Assembly (NCBI GenBank): GCA_001874155.1
Contig: MPDB01000009.1
Location: 1-64,000 of the forward strand
From: Vibrio sp. MedPE-SWchi
GTDB lineage: Bacteria; Pseudomonadota; Gammaproteobacteria; Enterobacterales; Vibrionaceae
DNA: 64,000 nucleotides
Direction: 5' to 3'
A program made the translations under genes and the position numbers. The first letter of the stretch is position 1. Each line of letters starts with the position of its first letter. The notes under the pieces were generated by a model. It did no database searches. It saw only the letters and a program-made list of their open reading frames with translations, and was not told where the DNA came from. This document shows positions 38,779-49,426 of the stretch, piece by piece.

Positions 38779-39256
38779 AGTGCTCTCTAGTCGATTGGTG
38801 ATCATGACGTCATTTCTGATTGCTCTTGTTCTGCAAACGATCCCTTGGCCGGGCATGTTGGATCTTGTCCGACCCGCTTGGCTATTGTTGGTGTTGTGTT
38901 ATTGGGTGCTCGCCTTACCTCATCGAGTGAATGTAGGGACAGCGCTCATCCTGGGATTGCTCTGGGATCTGTTGCTCGGTTCAACATTGGGTATTCGGGG
39001 CATGATGCTCTCGATCATTATTTATGTGGTCGCCATCAACTTTCTCGTACTTAGAAACATGGCGCTATGGCAGCAAGCGATCATTATTGCGCTGTTATCG
39101 ATCGGCTTAGAAGGACTGATCTTTTTTGGCGAGTTTTTGATACAAGATATTGCGTTTAATCCCCTCTCATTGTGGAGCGGTCTGATAAACTGCATATTGT
39201 GGCCATGGATGTTCCTATTAATGCGTCGAGTCCGACGCCACTGGCAAATAAAATAA
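38768..39256 (+). CDS. mreD: Rod-shape protein MreD
   Basis: A 162-residue protein with five or six membrane helices, identical in length to E. coli MreD when the second of two adjacent ATGs is used. That ATG lies seven bases after GAGGAG, the better spacing. The segment LALPHRVNVGT is strongly conserved. It overlaps mreC by 11 nt and maf by one base. Confidence 0.94.
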   Translation: MANRVLSSRLVIMTSFLIALVLQTIPWPGMLDLVRPAWLLLVLCYWVLALPHRVNVGTALILGLLWDLLLGSTLGIRGMMLSIIIYVVAINFLVLRNMALWQQAIIIALLSIGLEGLIFFGEFLIQDIAFNPLSLWSGLINCILWPWMFLLMRRVRRHWQIK

Positions 39257-39819
39257 TGAAATCACCGTTGGTATTAGCGTCTGGTTCGCCAAGGCGCAAA
39301 GAGCTGTTGTCTCAACTAGGCTATGATTTTCAAGTGATCGTTACTGACGTTGAAGAAAAATGTTTAGCTGACGAATCACCAGAACAATATGTTAAGCGAC
39401 TCTCATTTGATAAAGCGAGAGCAGGACTTTCAAGCCTTGAGGGCAAAAGTATTGTATTAGGCTCTGATACCATCGTTGTTATTGGCAATAATGTATTAGA
39501 AAAGCCTCAGGATCTGGCCGATGCAAAACAGATGCTCATGCAGCTTTCCGATAGCTGCCATCAAGTGCTAACTGCGGTGACGGTAATATCAGAACAAAAA
39601 CATCATTCGGTTGTTGTGTCGACCAATGTGTGGTTTAAGCCTTTGTCGGAAAAAGAAATAGAACAATATTGGCAAACTGGTGAACCATGCGATAAAGCGG
39701 GCAGCTATGGCATTCAAGGGCTAGGAGGTCGATTCGTTACGCGAATTGAAGGAAGCTACTTTGCTGTGGTTGGATTGCCACTTTATGAAACAGACCAACT
39801 ACTGCGCGAATTCTTATAA
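39256..39819 (+). CDS. maf: Maf-family nucleotide pyrophosphatase (YhdE type)
   Basis: A 187-residue cytosolic enzyme that hydrolyses dTTP and UTP, or modified nucleotides, to monophosphates. The N-terminal signature LVLASGSPRRKELL and GSDTIVV are present. The start ATG shares a base with the mreD TAA; an upstream in-frame start at 39172 would run far into mreD and adds unrelated sequence. Confidence 0.93.
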   Translation: MKSPLVLASGSPRRKELLSQLGYDFQVIVTDVEEKCLADESPEQYVKRLSFDKARAGLSSLEGKSIVLGSDTIVVIGNNVLEKPQDLADAKQMLMQLSDSCHQVLTAVTVISEQKHHSVVVSTNVWFKPLSEKEIEQYWQTGEPCDKAGSYGIQGLGGRFVTRIEGSYFAVVGLPLYETDQLLREFL

Positions 39820-39841
39820 TTATAATTTTTGAGGTGCGCTC

Positions 39842-41311
39842 ATGAGTGCAGAATTACTGTTAAACATCACGCCAAGTGAAACCCGAGTGGCGATGATCGA
39901 AGGTGGAATCTTACAAGAGATCCACATTGAACGTGAAGCAAAGCGCGGCATTGTTGGTAACATCTACAAAGGCAAAGTGAGCCGAGTGCTACCTGGCATG
40001 CAAGCTGCTTTTGTTGATATTGGCTTGGATAAGGCTGCCTTCCTGCACGCATCTGATATCGTACCTCACACTGAATGCGTTGCTGAAAATGAGAAACAGC
40101 AATTTCAAGTTAGAGATATCTCTGAGTTGGTTCGCCAGGGCCAAGATATCGTCGTACAGGTCGTGAAAGATCCACTGGGCACCAAAGGTGCTCGCCTCAC
40201 CACAGACATTACTTTGCCATCTCGTTACCTGGTTTTCATGCCTGGGGCTAGCCACGTCGGAGTTTCTCAACGTATTGAGAGCGAAAAAGAACGTAACCGT
40301 TTAAAGAAAGTCGTTGCTGATTACTGTGATGAGCATGGCGGGTTTATTATTCGCACTGCTGCCGAAGGCGCTGACGAGAAAGAGTTGTCTCAAGACGCTG
40401 CTTTCTTAAAGCGTTTGTGGTCGAAGATTTCTGAGCGACGAGCAAAGTACAAAACCCGCAGTACACTTTATGGTGAGCTAGGGTTAGCCCAGCGAATCAT
40501 ACGTGACTTTGTGGGTACTGAACTTGATAACATCATGATCGATTCTCGCCTTGAGTATGAAAGCATGCTCGAGTTCACCAGCGAATATGTCCCTGAATTA
40601 ACAGATAAAGTTGAGCTTTATGAAGGGGATAAGCCTATCTTTGATATGTACGATACTGAGAACGAAATTCAACGTTCTTTGGATCGTAAAGTGGTATTAA
40701 AGTCGGGCGGCTATCTGATCATCGATCAAACCGAGGCAATGACGACTGTCGATATTAATACCGGAGCCTTCGTTGGGCGTCGAAACCTTGAAGAGACCAT
40801 CTTCAATACCAATATCGAAGCCACTCAAGCTATTGCACGACAGCTTAGGTTAAGAAATCTAGGCGGTATTATCATTATCGACTTTATCGATATGATTTCC
40901 GAAGAACACCGTAAGCGAGTGCTTACCTCGTTAGACAACGCTCTGAGCAAAGATCGCGTAAAAACCAACATCAACGGGTTTACTCAGCTTGGTTTGGTTG
41001 AGATGACGCGTAAACGAACGCGCGAAAGTATTGAGCACATATTGTGCGCGAGCTGTCCTGCGTGTGAAGGACGAGGCAGCGTGAAAACCGTGGCGACAGT
41101 GTGCTTTGAAATATTGCGTGAAATTACCCGGGTTAACCGAGCTTATGATGCCGACAAGTTTGTTGTGTATGCATCGCCAGCGGTTGCTGAGTCGTTGGAA
41201 GATGATGAATCACACGCCATGGCTGAGCTTGAAGTGTTTATAGGCAAAGAGGTTCGCATCCAAGTCGAGCCACTGTATGTTCAAGAGCAATTTGATGTCG
41301 TCATGATGTAA
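39842..41311 (+). CDS. rng: Ribonuclease G
   Basis: Endoribonuclease that matures the 5' end of 16S rRNA and cuts some mRNAs. It is 489 residues, the same as E. coli. It has an S1 RNA-binding domain (about 37-125), catalytic Mg-binding D304 (TTVDINTG) and D347 (IIDFIDM), and the zinc-link CASCPAC. It lacks the long C-terminal scaffold of RNase E. GAGGTG precedes the ATG, 22 nt after maf. Confidence 0.97.
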   Translation: MSAELLLNITPSETRVAMIEGGILQEIHIEREAKRGIVGNIYKGKVSRVLPGMQAAFVDIGLDKAAFLHASDIVPHTECVAENEKQQFQVRDISELVRQGQDIVVQVVKDPLGTKGARLTTDITLPSRYLVFMPGASHVGVSQRIESEKERNRLKKVVADYCDEHGGFIIRTAAEGADEKELSQDAAFLKRLWSKISERRAKYKTRSTLYGELGLAQRIIRDFVGTELDNIMIDSRLEYESMLEFTSEYVPELTDKVELYEGDKPIFDMYDTENEIQRSLDRKVVLKSGGYLIIDQTEAMTTVDINTGAFVGRRNLEETIFNTNIEATQAIARQLRLRNLGGIIIIDFIDMISEEHRKRVLTSLDNALSKDRVKTNINGFTQLGLVEMTRKRTRESIEHILCASCPACEGRGSVKTVATVCFEILREITRVNRAYDADKFVVYASPAVAESLEDDESHAMAELEVFIGKEVRIQVEPLYVQEQFDVVMM

Positions 41312-41321
41312 TGGATCTCTT

Positions 41322-44300
41322 GTGAACTCAGCTTTAGTGCGATTACTACGTTTATCTTTATACCTGCTCGTTACCTTGCTTGTCTCACTGGCAATCTTGG
41401 TGACGAGTTTGCGCATCGCGCTACCTAAACTCAATCACTTTCAAGATGACATTCAATCTTGGGTGAGCCAAAGTGCTGACATAGAGTTCAAGATAGACGG
41501 CGTAAAGGGCTTTTGGCGCAACACTCATCCTTCAATCGCTTTACAAGGCCTTGCGGCCGACCTTCCTGATAATTCGAATATTCACCTTTCAGCGCAAACG
41601 CTAGAGGTGGAATTTGATCTCATACAATCCTTGCTCCAATTACAGCCTATTGTAACCGATTTAACGGTCGATCAATTTAAGCTCGATATACGTTCAGTGA
41701 ATCTGTTTGAATCAAATGATGAGACGTTAGAGAACGTTCCAGAGCATGATAACTCCGTGATCTCAAAGCTAGATAGACTGCTACTGCGCCAGCTTGATGA
41801 TTTTACCATGACCGACTCGTGGATTATCTATCAAGCCGTGGACGGTGGTACTCGACAGCTCGATATCGACAGGCTTCGTTGGCTTAACCAAGGAAACCAG
41901 CACAAAGCGGAAGGGACAATCAGTATTGCGGACACGGCGTTTAACTCCTTGCAAGTAAGCGCTAACTTTTACGATCATGGCTCACTGCAAGATGTCTCGG
42001 GAGAGTTTTTTGTCGCGGCTGACAATATTCGAGTCACCCCGTGGATTCCGGCTGAAATACAAGAAAAGACCGGCATTGAGAAGGGACTAGTGAGTTTTAG
42101 TAGCTGGGTTACCCTTGATCATTCTCGCCCAATTGATGCGTATGTCGACATTAACCCCTCTGAGCTGGTTTGGAATGACAGTGAAGAGCACCTGTTAATG
42201 CTTGAGTCTGGCATCATCAAATTGTTGCCAAGTGAGAATGGCTGGGTAGTGAATGGTCACTCACTTAAAATAAGAACCGATGAAATTGAATGGCCAGAGC
42301 TAGATATTGCCTTCGAATGGCAACCGAGCGAATGGCGATTGAACCTGTCTCACTTAGACCTCGTTGCACTGAGACCTTTAGTGGGAATGGTGCCGGATTT
42401 TGATGAGAGCGCTAACCTTATCGAAGAGTTTGATTTTACGGGGCAGCTGGAAGACATTCGAGTATCGAAAGGCTCTGACATTGAATCGTTAAGATACTCG
42501 GCAGAATTGAACGAAGCGGGCATGGCGCAATGGGGACTACTTCCTGAAGTGCATCATGCTGCTATCTCTATTTCTGGGAACACAGAGCAAGCTAAAGCTT
42601 CTGTGTCTTTGATTGATGATGTTCTTCCATATGGGGATGTATTCCAAGCGCCTTTGAATATTCGACAAGGCCAAGTGGATATCGTTTGGCAGAATACGCA
42701 AGACGGTTGGTCATTGTGGGCGGACAAAGTCACTGCCGCGACTCCTGACTTGCAGGTGTTGGGCGCTTTTCGTCTAGATTTTCCTGAAGGACGCAGCCCA
42801 TTTCTCTCTTTTTATGCTGAGGCCGATTTATATAACGCTAGCCAAACATGGCGTTACCTTCCGACGTTAGCACTAGGGCAAAGCCTGACAGATTACTTAT
42901 CAACGGCAATCCAAGCGGGTAAGGTCAGCACCTCCAAATTGTTGTGGTACGGCGAGCTAGGCAATTTCCCGTATCAAGATAACAACGGCATGTTTCAAGC
43001 ACTTGTCGGATTAAGAGAAGCGAAATTTAGCTTTGATACGGCTTGGCCACCAATTACCGATTTACAGCTTAACCTGCTTTTTGAAAACGACGCGATGTAC
43101 CTTGATTCACGTGACGCGACCTTGATGGACGTGCACGGGAAACGCATTACAGGGCGCATCCCTAAATTGGCCAGTGATGGTCATATCGAAATTGAAGCGA
43201 GTGCTATCGGACAAGGAAACGCCGTTCGTGATTACATGACTTCATCGCCATTGGTCGACTCGGTGGGAGCCGCGCTGACTGCGATTCAAATTGATGGTGA
43301 AGTGAACTCTGAGTTTGAACTCTACATTCCATTCCACGATGGAGAAGAAGCTCGAGCGTGGGGCTTTGCCGATCTCTCTGATAATCATGTTGAGATTGAT
43401 GCGCCGCCAATGACGCTAGAGAATGTGAGCGGCCGAATTGAGTTTGATAACGATGTTGTTAAAGCGGCTGGGTTGTCTGCGAATCTATTAAAGCAGCCAT
43501 TGTCTTTGGACTTTTCTGGTGAAAACTCGGGGTCAGGTTACGCCGTTGGTATTGACCTACTCGGTGATTGGGACATTGATCCTTTAGCGCCTTATATTGG
43601 CGAGCGTTGGACACAAGATATTTCAGGGCACGCGCCTTGGCAGTCTTCTATTAACATTCAACTTAATGATGTTGGCTTCACCTATCAAATTGATCTGAAT
43701 GCCGATATGAAGATGGTCCAGAGTGATTACCCTTATCCGCTCGGCAAGCCGCTGCAAAAGAAAGGTCAAGCTCGCTTACAAGCATCGGGGAATCAAGAAT
43801 CAATCAGTGCTCGCTTGTTATTGCCTCGAGCAAAATACCAAGCTGAAATTGATATCCGTCCTGAAACGCCTGTGATCACAGCAACAAACCTCGTCGTGGG
43901 TAATGGCAGTTTCAAAATCAGCCCTGTTGTTGGCCACCATGCTCAAATTAGGACGCAAAAATTTGACTTAGACAACTGGCTTGAAATCTCGAGCCGTCCT
44001 GTTCCTAAGAACAAAGCCGTACTCGACGAACTCAACACGCCAACCATTCCAATGCCGCAGCGGATCAATATCAATGTGGCCGATCTAACACTGGCGGGCA
44101 TTGAGTGGCACGATGTCGATTTTTCCGCACGTCGAAAAAACTTAGGGTGGTATTTTGAGCTAGAGAGTCAAGAGGCGAGCGGCGAAGCAAGTTATATCGA
44201 GCCTTATGATCTCTCGGTTTCGCTTGATCGTTTGCATGTTTATATCCCAGCTTTAGATGAGCTAGAAGAGGACCAATCGTTCTTAACGGTTGACTCGGAG

Positions 44301-45197
44301 CCAGAAGCGTTGATTTCGAGCTTTGATCGCACATTCCACCAAAGCATGCCAAACTTAACCTTAGCTATCGATGACTTTTGGCTTCAAGGTTATAAGGTCG
44401 GTAAGGTCAATGTCGATTTAGTTCGTCAAGGAAACAAACTTGAATGGAAAGACATCTCAATGACCAGTGGCGCCAATAAACTCGCCATCAATGGGGCTTG
44501 GACACTCACAGACACTGAGAGCTTTACCGAATACAACATGGAACTGAGCGGTGATAACAATAGCGATCTAATGGAGCGTTTTGGTGTGAGCTCCGGTATA
44601 CAGCGTGCACCGTTTGATTTGTCGGCGCAGATGAAGTGGAATGGCGCACCTTGGTCTATGCAGGTGGATTCCTTAGAAGGCAATGTGAAGAGCCGACTAG
44701 GGAAAGGGATCGTCTCTGATGTGAGTGGTGCCGCCCGTTTGCTTGGCCTATTCAGTTTAGACTCCATTATCCGCAAGATGCAGCTCGATTTTACTGACGT
44801 TTTTGATAAAGGGATGGCCTTTAACTCTATCACTGGTACGGGCAAAGTCCGTGACGGTATCTTTGTCACTAACGATATAAAGATGGATGCGGTGGCGGGT
44901 GAGATGACAATTAAAGGGCTGGCTAATCTCAATGATCGAACGGTCGATGCGGAAGTGAACTTTGTCCCTGACATTACTTCAGGAATCCCAGTTTTAACCG
45001 CGTTTGCGGTCACCCCGCAGACAGCCATTTACGTATTGGCGATCACCACGGTTATTTCACCGGTGGTAGAAGTCTTTACCCAAGTTAACTATGCCGTCAA
45101 AGGCCCGTTAGATTCGCCAACCGTTAGTGAGCTTTCTAGGCGAAAAGGGGAGTTTAAACTGCCCGAGAAGTTGATTGAAGAGGCAAAATCGGAGTAA
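41322..45197 (+). CDS. yhdP: YhdP-family AsmA-like lipid-transport protein
   Basis: A 1291-residue protein with one N-terminal membrane anchor (about 10-30) and a very long periplasmic beta-rich region ending in an AsmA-like C-terminal domain. The SLRIALPKLN start after the anchor matches the YhdP/TamB-like group, which in E. coli moves phospholipids to the outer membrane together with TamB and YdbH. The start is GTG, 10 nt after rng. Confidence 0.92.
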   Translation: MNSALVRLLRLSLYLLVTLLVSLAILVTSLRIALPKLNHFQDDIQSWVSQSADIEFKIDGVKGFWRNTHPSIALQGLAADLPDNSNIHLSAQTLEVEFDLIQSLLQLQPIVTDLTVDQFKLDIRSVNLFESNDETLENVPEHDNSVISKLDRLLLRQLDDFTMTDSWIIYQAVDGGTRQLDIDRLRWLNQGNQHKAEGTISIADTAFNSLQVSANFYDHGSLQDVSGEFFVAADNIRVTPWIPAEIQEKTGIEKGLVSFSSWVTLDHSRPIDAYVDINPSELVWNDSEEHLLMLESGIIKLLPSENGWVVNGHSLKIRTDEIEWPELDIAFEWQPSEWRLNLSHLDLVALRPLVGMVPDFDESANLIEEFDFTGQLEDIRVSKGSDIESLRYSAELNEAGMAQWGLLPEVHHAAISISGNTEQAKASVSLIDDVLPYGDVFQAPLNIRQGQVDIVWQNTQDGWSLWADKVTAATPDLQVLGAFRLDFPEGRSPFLSFYAEADLYNASQTWRYLPTLALGQSLTDYLSTAIQAGKVSTSKLLWYGELGNFPYQDNNGMFQALVGLREAKFSFDTAWPPITDLQLNLLFENDAMYLDSRDATLMDVHGKRITGRIPKLASDGHIEIEASAIGQGNAVRDYMTSSPLVDSVGAALTAIQIDGEVNSEFELYIPFHDGEEARAWGFADLSDNHVEIDAPPMTLENVSGRIEFDNDVVKAAGLSANLLKQPLSLDFSGENSGSGYAVGIDLLGDWDIDPLAPYIGERWTQDISGHAPWQSSINIQLNDVGFTYQIDLNADMKMVQSDYPYPLGKPLQKKGQARLQASGNQESISARLLLPRAKYQAEIDIRPETPVITATNLVVGNGSFKISPVVGHHAQIRTQKFDLDNWLEISSRPVPKNKAVLDELNTPTIPMPQRININVADLTLAGIEWHDVDFSARRKNLGWYFELESQEASGEASYIEPYDLSVSLDRLHVYIPALDELEEDQSFLTVDSEPEALISSFDRTFHQSMPNLTLAIDDFWLQGYKVGKVNVDLVRQGNKLEWKDISMTSGANKLAINGAWTLTDTESFTEYNMELSGDNNSDLMERFGVSSGIQRAPFDLSAQMKWNGAPWSMQVDSLEGNVKSRLGKGIVSDVSGAARLLGLFSLDSIIRKMQLDFTDVFDKGMAFNSITGTGKVRDGIFVTNDIKMDAVAGEMTIKGLANLNDRTVDAEVNFVPDITSGIPVLTAFAVTPQTAIYVLAITTVISPVVEVFTQVNYAVKGPLDSPTVSELSRRKGEFKLPEKLIEEAKSE

Positions 45198-45201
45198 ACA
45201 C

Positions 45202-46026
45202 ATGGAACGTGTTGGTATTGTACAAATGACATCTTCGCCCGATCCGCTTGACAATATAGCGTACATTCGGCGAGAGGTGAGTAACCTCGCAAGTCAAGGA
45301 GCTACATGGGTTGTCACCCCTGAAAATGCCCTTATCTTTGGCAGTCGAAAAGACTACCATCAACACGCCGAACCCTTGTCCATAGGGCCGATACAAACAG
45401 AGTTATGTCACATCGCTCGAGAGAGTCAGGTATGGTTAGTCGTTGGAAGCCTGCCTATTCGCACAGAAGAAGGCGAGGTCAGCACGACTAGCCTTGTCAT
45501 CAATAGCGGTGGCGATATTGTTTCCCACTACGACAAACTTCATATGTTTGATGTGGATGTGCAAGACTCTCATCAGCGTTATCGTGAGTCTGAAACATTT
45601 AGTGCAGGGCGCGATATTGTGGTTGCCGAGACACCATTTGGGAAACTCGGTCTCTCTATCTGTTATGATGTTCGCTTTCCTCACCTGTATTCTGAATTAG
45701 TAAAGCGTGGAGCTCAGATCCTCATTGTTCCAGCGGCATTTACTGCAGTGACAGGCAAAGCTCACTGGGAAACGCTATTGCGTTCTCGAGCGATAGAGAC
45801 ACAATCTTGGGTTGTCGCCGTTAATCAAGTTGGCCGCCATCCATGCGGTCGAGAAACCTGGGGGCACTCCATGATAGTCAGCCCATGGGGTGAGGTCGTT
45901 CTAGACTTAGAAGACAACCAGAGTAGTGGTATCGCTGATATCGACTTGCATCAGGTTGAAGAAATTCGAAAAACTATGCCAGTGGCGTCGCACACTCGGT
46001 TTGAAAACCAATTTAAAAATAATTAA
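45202..46026 (+). CDS. Nitrilase-family amidase (deaminated glutathione amidase-like)
   Basis: A 274-residue carbon-nitrogen hydrolase with the catalytic triad E41 (TPENAL), K112 (YDKLHMFDVDV) and C154 (SICYDVRFP). The K/LHMFDVDV segment resembles Nit1/YbeM enzymes that repair deaminated glutathione. I use the ATG at 45202, eight bases after GGAG and 4 nt past yhdP; an in-frame ATG at 45175 lies inside yhdP. Substrate is inferred. Confidence 0.85.
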   Translation: MERVGIVQMTSSPDPLDNIAYIRREVSNLASQGATWVVTPENALIFGSRKDYHQHAEPLSIGPIQTELCHIARESQVWLVVGSLPIRTEEGEVSTTSLVINSGGDIVSHYDKLHMFDVDVQDSHQRYRESETFSAGRDIVVAETPFGKLGLSICYDVRFPHLYSELVKRGAQILIVPAAFTAVTGKAHWETLLRSRAIETQSWVVAVNQVGRHPCGRETWGHSMIVSPWGEVVLDLEDNQSSGIADIDLHQVEEIRKTMPVASHTRFENQFKNN

Positions 46027-46035
46027 GAGTAGATT

Positions 46036-47481
46036 ATGAGCCTAAACCAAATCGAAGCTGCATTATTAGCACCAACGGGTTTAACAGAACAGAATATTTC
46101 AGATACGTTAGCCAGTATTGCTACTCGCCAAATCGACTATGCGGACATCTATTTTCAATCTAGCTGGCATGAATCTTTGGTCTTAGAAGACAGCATCATT
46201 AAAGATGGCTCATTCAATATCGACTGTGGTGTTGGTGTTCGTGCTGTCTCAGGTGAAAAGACGGGTTTTGCTTACTCGGATCAAATTCAACTTGATGGTC
46301 TAAATCAAAGTGCTATCGCAGCTCGCGGTATAGCGCAGCAAGGGCAAAGTGCCAAAGTAAAAACATTCAGCCGTCATGATAATCAAGCCTATTATGCCGC
46401 GGTCAATCCGCTAGAAAGCTGGAAGAAACAGCAAAAGACTGAGCTTTTGAAAGAGCTGGACGCGTATATACGTACTAAAGAGCCTTTGATTCAGGAAGTC
46501 TCAGTCAGTCTTAGCGGTGTGCATGAAAATATGTTGGTTGCCGCGACTGATGGCACTTACGCGGGTGACACTCGTCCACTTGTGCGCTTATCAATCAGTG
46601 TTCTCGCCCAGAAAGGCGATCGTCGTGAGCGAGGCAGCTCAGGTGGTGGTGGCCGTTTTGGTTACGACTTCTTCTTATCAGGCAGTGAAGGCGCACAAAT
46701 CGCCTATCAATTTGCCGATGAAGCGATCCGTCAGGCTTTAGTGAACCTTGAAGCAGTTGCGGCCCCTGCTGGCGCCATGCCGGTTGTTCTTGGTTCTGGT
46801 TGGCCTGGTGTGTTGCTGCACGAAGCGGTAGGACATGGTCTTGAGGGTGACTTCAACCGTAAAGAGTCTTCGGTGTTTTCTGGAAAGATTGGCGAGATGG
46901 TCACGTCGAAGCACTGCACAATTGTGGATGATGGGACGCTGAAAGATCTTCGTGGCTCGCTCAATGTCGATGATGAAGGGGTCAGCGGCCAATACAACAC
47001 TCTGATTGAGAATGGAAAGCTAAAAGGCTACATGCAAGATAAGCTGAATGCGCGTCTTATGAATGTGGCACCGACGGGCAATGGTCGTCGTGAGTCCTAC
47101 GCGCATCTTCCTATGCCTCGTATGACGAACACCTATATGTTGCCAGGTGAGCACTCTCCTGAAGAGATCATCTCAACGGTGAAGAAAGGCTTGTATGCGC
47201 CAAACTTTGGTGGCGGTCAGGTGGACATCACGTCAGGTAAATTTGTTTTCTCAGCGTCTGAAGCCTACATGATTGAAGATGGAAAAATCACTCACCCAGT
47301 AAAAGGGGCGACATTGATTGGATCTGGTATTGAAGCAATGCAGCAAGTCTCTATGGTCGGTAACGATTTGAGTCTTGACCGAGGTGTTGGTGTTTGTGGC
47401 AAGGCGGGCCAGAGCGTACCTGTTGGTGTTGGGCAGCCAACGCTTAAACTGGACATGCTGACGGTTGGTGGTACTGAGTAA
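46036..47481 (+). CDS. tldD: Metalloprotease TldD
   Basis: A 481-residue zinc protease with the HExxxH motif in [13 protein letters not shown]. With TldE/PmbA, not in this window, it forms a heterodimer that degrades unfolded peptides and helps mature microcins and control CcdA. Length matches E. coli TldD. It is 9 nt after the nitrilase gene and ends the run that begins at mreB. Confidence 0.96.
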   Translation: MSLNQIEAALLAPTGLTEQNISDTLASIATRQIDYADIYFQSSWHESLVLEDSIIKDGSFNIDCGVGVRAVSGEKTGFAYSDQIQLDGLNQSAIAARGIAQQGQSAKVKTFSRHDNQAYYAAVNPLESWKKQQKTELLKELDAYIRTKEPLIQEVSVSLSGVHENMLVAATDGTYAGDTRPLVRLSISVLAQKGDRRERGSSGGGGRFGYDFFLSGSEGAQIAYQFADEAIRQALVNLEAVAAPAGAMPVVLGSGWPGVLLHEAVGHGLEGDFNRKESSVFSGKIGEMVTSKHCTIVDDGTLKDLRGSLNVDDEGVSGQYNTLIENGKLKGYMQDKLNARLMNVAPTGNGRRESYAHLPMPRMTNTYMLPGEHSPEEIISTVKKGLYAPNFGGGQVDITSGKFVFSASEAYMIEDGKITHPVKGATLIGSGIEAMQQVSMVGNDLSLDRGVGVCGKAGQSVPVGVGQPTLKLDMLTVGGTE

Positions 47482-47512
47482 CCTAACGGTTTCAGTCGCT
47501 ATTAAATACATT

Positions 47513-47546
47513 AAAAAAGCAGTGGAACGACATTCCGCTGCTTTTT
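47513..47546 (+). terminator. Terminator after tldD
   Basis: Long stem AAAAAGCAGtGGAA / TTCCgCTGCTTTTT with a short loop and T run, ending the tldD transcript; its A run can also work for the convergent arcA. Confidence 0.9.
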
Positions 47547-47571
47547 CGTTTTTAGGGTTTTAACTAGTCAG

Positions 47572-47603
47572 CGCTATTCAATTTAGAGGATAGGTGAATA
47601 GCG
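47572..47603 (-). terminator. Hairpin after arcA, possible terminator
   Basis: A perfect 9-bp stem (CGCTATTCA / TGAATAGCG) with a 14-nt loop lies 23 nt beyond the arcA stop. The tail on the minus strand is not T-rich, so it may need the tldD terminator just beyond. Confidence 0.45.
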
Positions 47604-47626
47604 TAACCATCGTATTGAAGTAAAGG

Positions 47627-48865
47627 TTAAATGCCATCTCGCTCAATGGGACAACTCATGCAGCGAGCGCCACCGCGACCGCGCCCCAATTCGTTGCCTG
47701 GAATGGTTAATACCTCAATGCCCGCCTTGTCGTATTTCTCATTGGTATACACATTGCGCTCATACCCAATAACGACTCCTGGTTTAACCGTGAGCACGTT
47801 ATTAGCGTCATTCCATTGCTCGCGTTCCGCTTCGTAACTATCGCCGCCCGTTGTGATGATCTTGAGGTAATCGAGATCAAGAGCGTTTTCAATCGCGTGA
47901 ATGTAGCTTGGTACTTTCTCTACCTTCATTTCATCGGTTGAGCCAGTATGTTCATCACCCTTTGGCGTTAAGCGCCAAGTATCGAGGTCTTTGCGCATAA
48001 TCTCTGGGTAAACCGAGAACGTGTCGACATCCATATGGGTCATCACGGTATCAAGGTGCATGCATGAGCGATGCTTCGGCAGATCAACTGCGATCACTTC
48101 TTTTGCCTGGCCGTGTTTAAATAGGTTCGCTGCTAAGTTCTCAACACCTTGAGGGGTCGTACGTTCTGAAATACCAATCAGTACCGCACCATTACCGATA
48201 ACAAGTACATCACCACCTTCAATGTTGGCGTTGTCGTAATGAAGATCTTCATTGCCAAAATATTGAGTGAAGTCTTGTCCTGCAAAAACAGGGTGCCAGC
48301 GGTATATTGCTCGTAGATGATTGGTTTCACGTTGACGTGCAGCCTTCATCATTGGGTTCAATGAAACACCACCGTAAACCCAACAAGAGGTATCACGTGT
48401 AAAGAGATGATTGGGCAGTGGTTCAATAACAAAATCGAGTGGACGATGCATTTTTGGCAGCATAGAAGACGATTTAAGCTTCAGCTCTGAGTACGCTAAG
48501 CCGCCAAGTAGCACGGTAGCAAGATGATCATTGGTCATCTCACTCAGGTAATGCCTAAGGTCTTTCGCAAAAGTAGGGCCAAAACGGAAGTCTGAAATTT
48601 GAGTGGTTAATAGCCAGTGCTTTGCTTCTTCAATCGCCAAGGTTTCAACCAATAGGTCATGCAACAATAGAACCTCGACCCCCTGATTGGTCAATGTCTT
48701 AGCAAAGGCATCATGCTCTTCGCCCGCCGCTTCAACGGCAAGCACATCATCAAACAGCAGCTCATGGCAGTTTGATGGGGTGAGGTGAGTGAGCGCACGC
48801 TCAGGTCTATTTAATAATACTCGTCTTAACTGACCTACTTCAGATCCAACGTACAACTTACTCAT
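47627..48865 (-). CDS. arcA: Arginine deiminase
   Basis: Converts arginine to citrulline and ammonia, giving acid tolerance and, with ArcB and ArcC, ATP. It is 412 residues. Seen are the LLNRPER start, the substrate segment [18 protein letters not shown] with the catalytic His/Asp, and the nucleophile C402 in GGARCMSCP. No arcB, arcC or arcD is beside it. The long gap upstream holds two ArgR-like boxes. Confidence 0.95.
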   Translation of the reverse strand: MSKLYVGSEVGQLRRVLLNRPERALTHLTPSNCHELLFDDVLAVEAAGEEHDAFAKTLTNQGVEVLLLHDLLVETLAIEEAKHWLLTTQISDFRFGPTFAKDLRHYLSEMTNDHLATVLLGGLAYSELKLKSSSMLPKMHRPLDFVIEPLPNHLFTRDTSCWVYGGVSLNPMMKAARQRETNHLRAIYRWHPVFAGQDFTQYFGNEDLHYDNANIEGGDVLVIGNGAVLIGISERTTPQGVENLAANLFKHGQAKEVIAVDLPKHRSCMHLDTVMTHMDVDTFSVYPEIMRKDLDTWRLTPKGDEHTGSTDEMKVEKVPSYIHAIENALDLDYLKIITTGGDSYEAEREQWNDANNVLTVKPGVVIGYERNVYTNEKYDKAGIEVLTIPGNELGRGRGGARCMSCPIERDGI

Positions 48866-49097
48866 TTCGTATCCTTACTAATTTTCCAGCCGTTATTTAT
48901 GACAAGCTTGTTATAAAGATGCAAGCGACATTTTTGCTGATATCCGCTAAGTATGGTTTGTTTTTGAGCGATTATCTCTTTTAATTTACGTTGGTGTAGT
49001 AGTAAGTTCCAAATTAAGGCAAGAGTGATGATGGTGGGAAATTGCGTGGCTATGCGTTTTATCTTGTTAGGTGAAAGGAAATAAAATCAGAAAAAGA

Positions 49098-49151
49098 CGA
49101 ATAGATATTCAACTATGGCTAACATCAAAGAAATGTTTAAATCTTTATTCA
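49098..49151 (-). promoter_or_regulatory. Two ArgR-box-like sites in the arcA-rraB gap
   Basis: CGAATAGATATTCA (49098-49111) and TAAATCTTTATTCA (49138-49151) each match the TGAAT-N4-ATTCA core with one mismatch in the fixed bases. They are 40 bp apart, about four helix turns, and 230-290 bp before arcA. The rest of the 561-bp gap (48866-49426) is AT-rich and I see no gene or further motif in it. Confidence 0.4.
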
Positions 49152-49426
49152 CATGCCTTCAAATGTGCCTATTCACTGTTCAATCATATTCACGCACTTT
49201 TAGAACGTTTAACGGTATATAGAGTGAGACATAAAACTCTGAATTTTGTAAACAGTGACGTTTGTTAGAAAGTTGTAACTAAATAAGCGCGTCTTGCTAT
49301 TATTTGATGACAGAGCAACAAAAGATCCGCCTTGGATCGCTTTGCCATTGGCATTTTCATGCGATCCATGCGATATTCCTTCGCAATTATTTTTCGATTT
49401 TATCAATACGATCCGGAGCACACACT

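Noticed and set aside
39172..39255. Upstream start for maf
   Set aside because: It lies inside mreD; the ATG at 39256 gives the conserved LVLASGSPRR start.
44426..45028. 200-codon open frame on the minus strand
   Set aside because: It is fully antisense to yhdP, Ser/Pro/Leu-rich as expected of a shadow frame, with no ribosome site.
49071..49268. 65-codon plus-strand frame in the arcA-rraB gap
   Set aside because: It starts at GTG without a good ribosome site and overlaps the ArgR-like boxes; composition looks random.
49304..49426. N-terminal extension of rraB
   Set aside because: The downstream ATG at 49427 has GGAG at the right distance and gives the normal RraB length.
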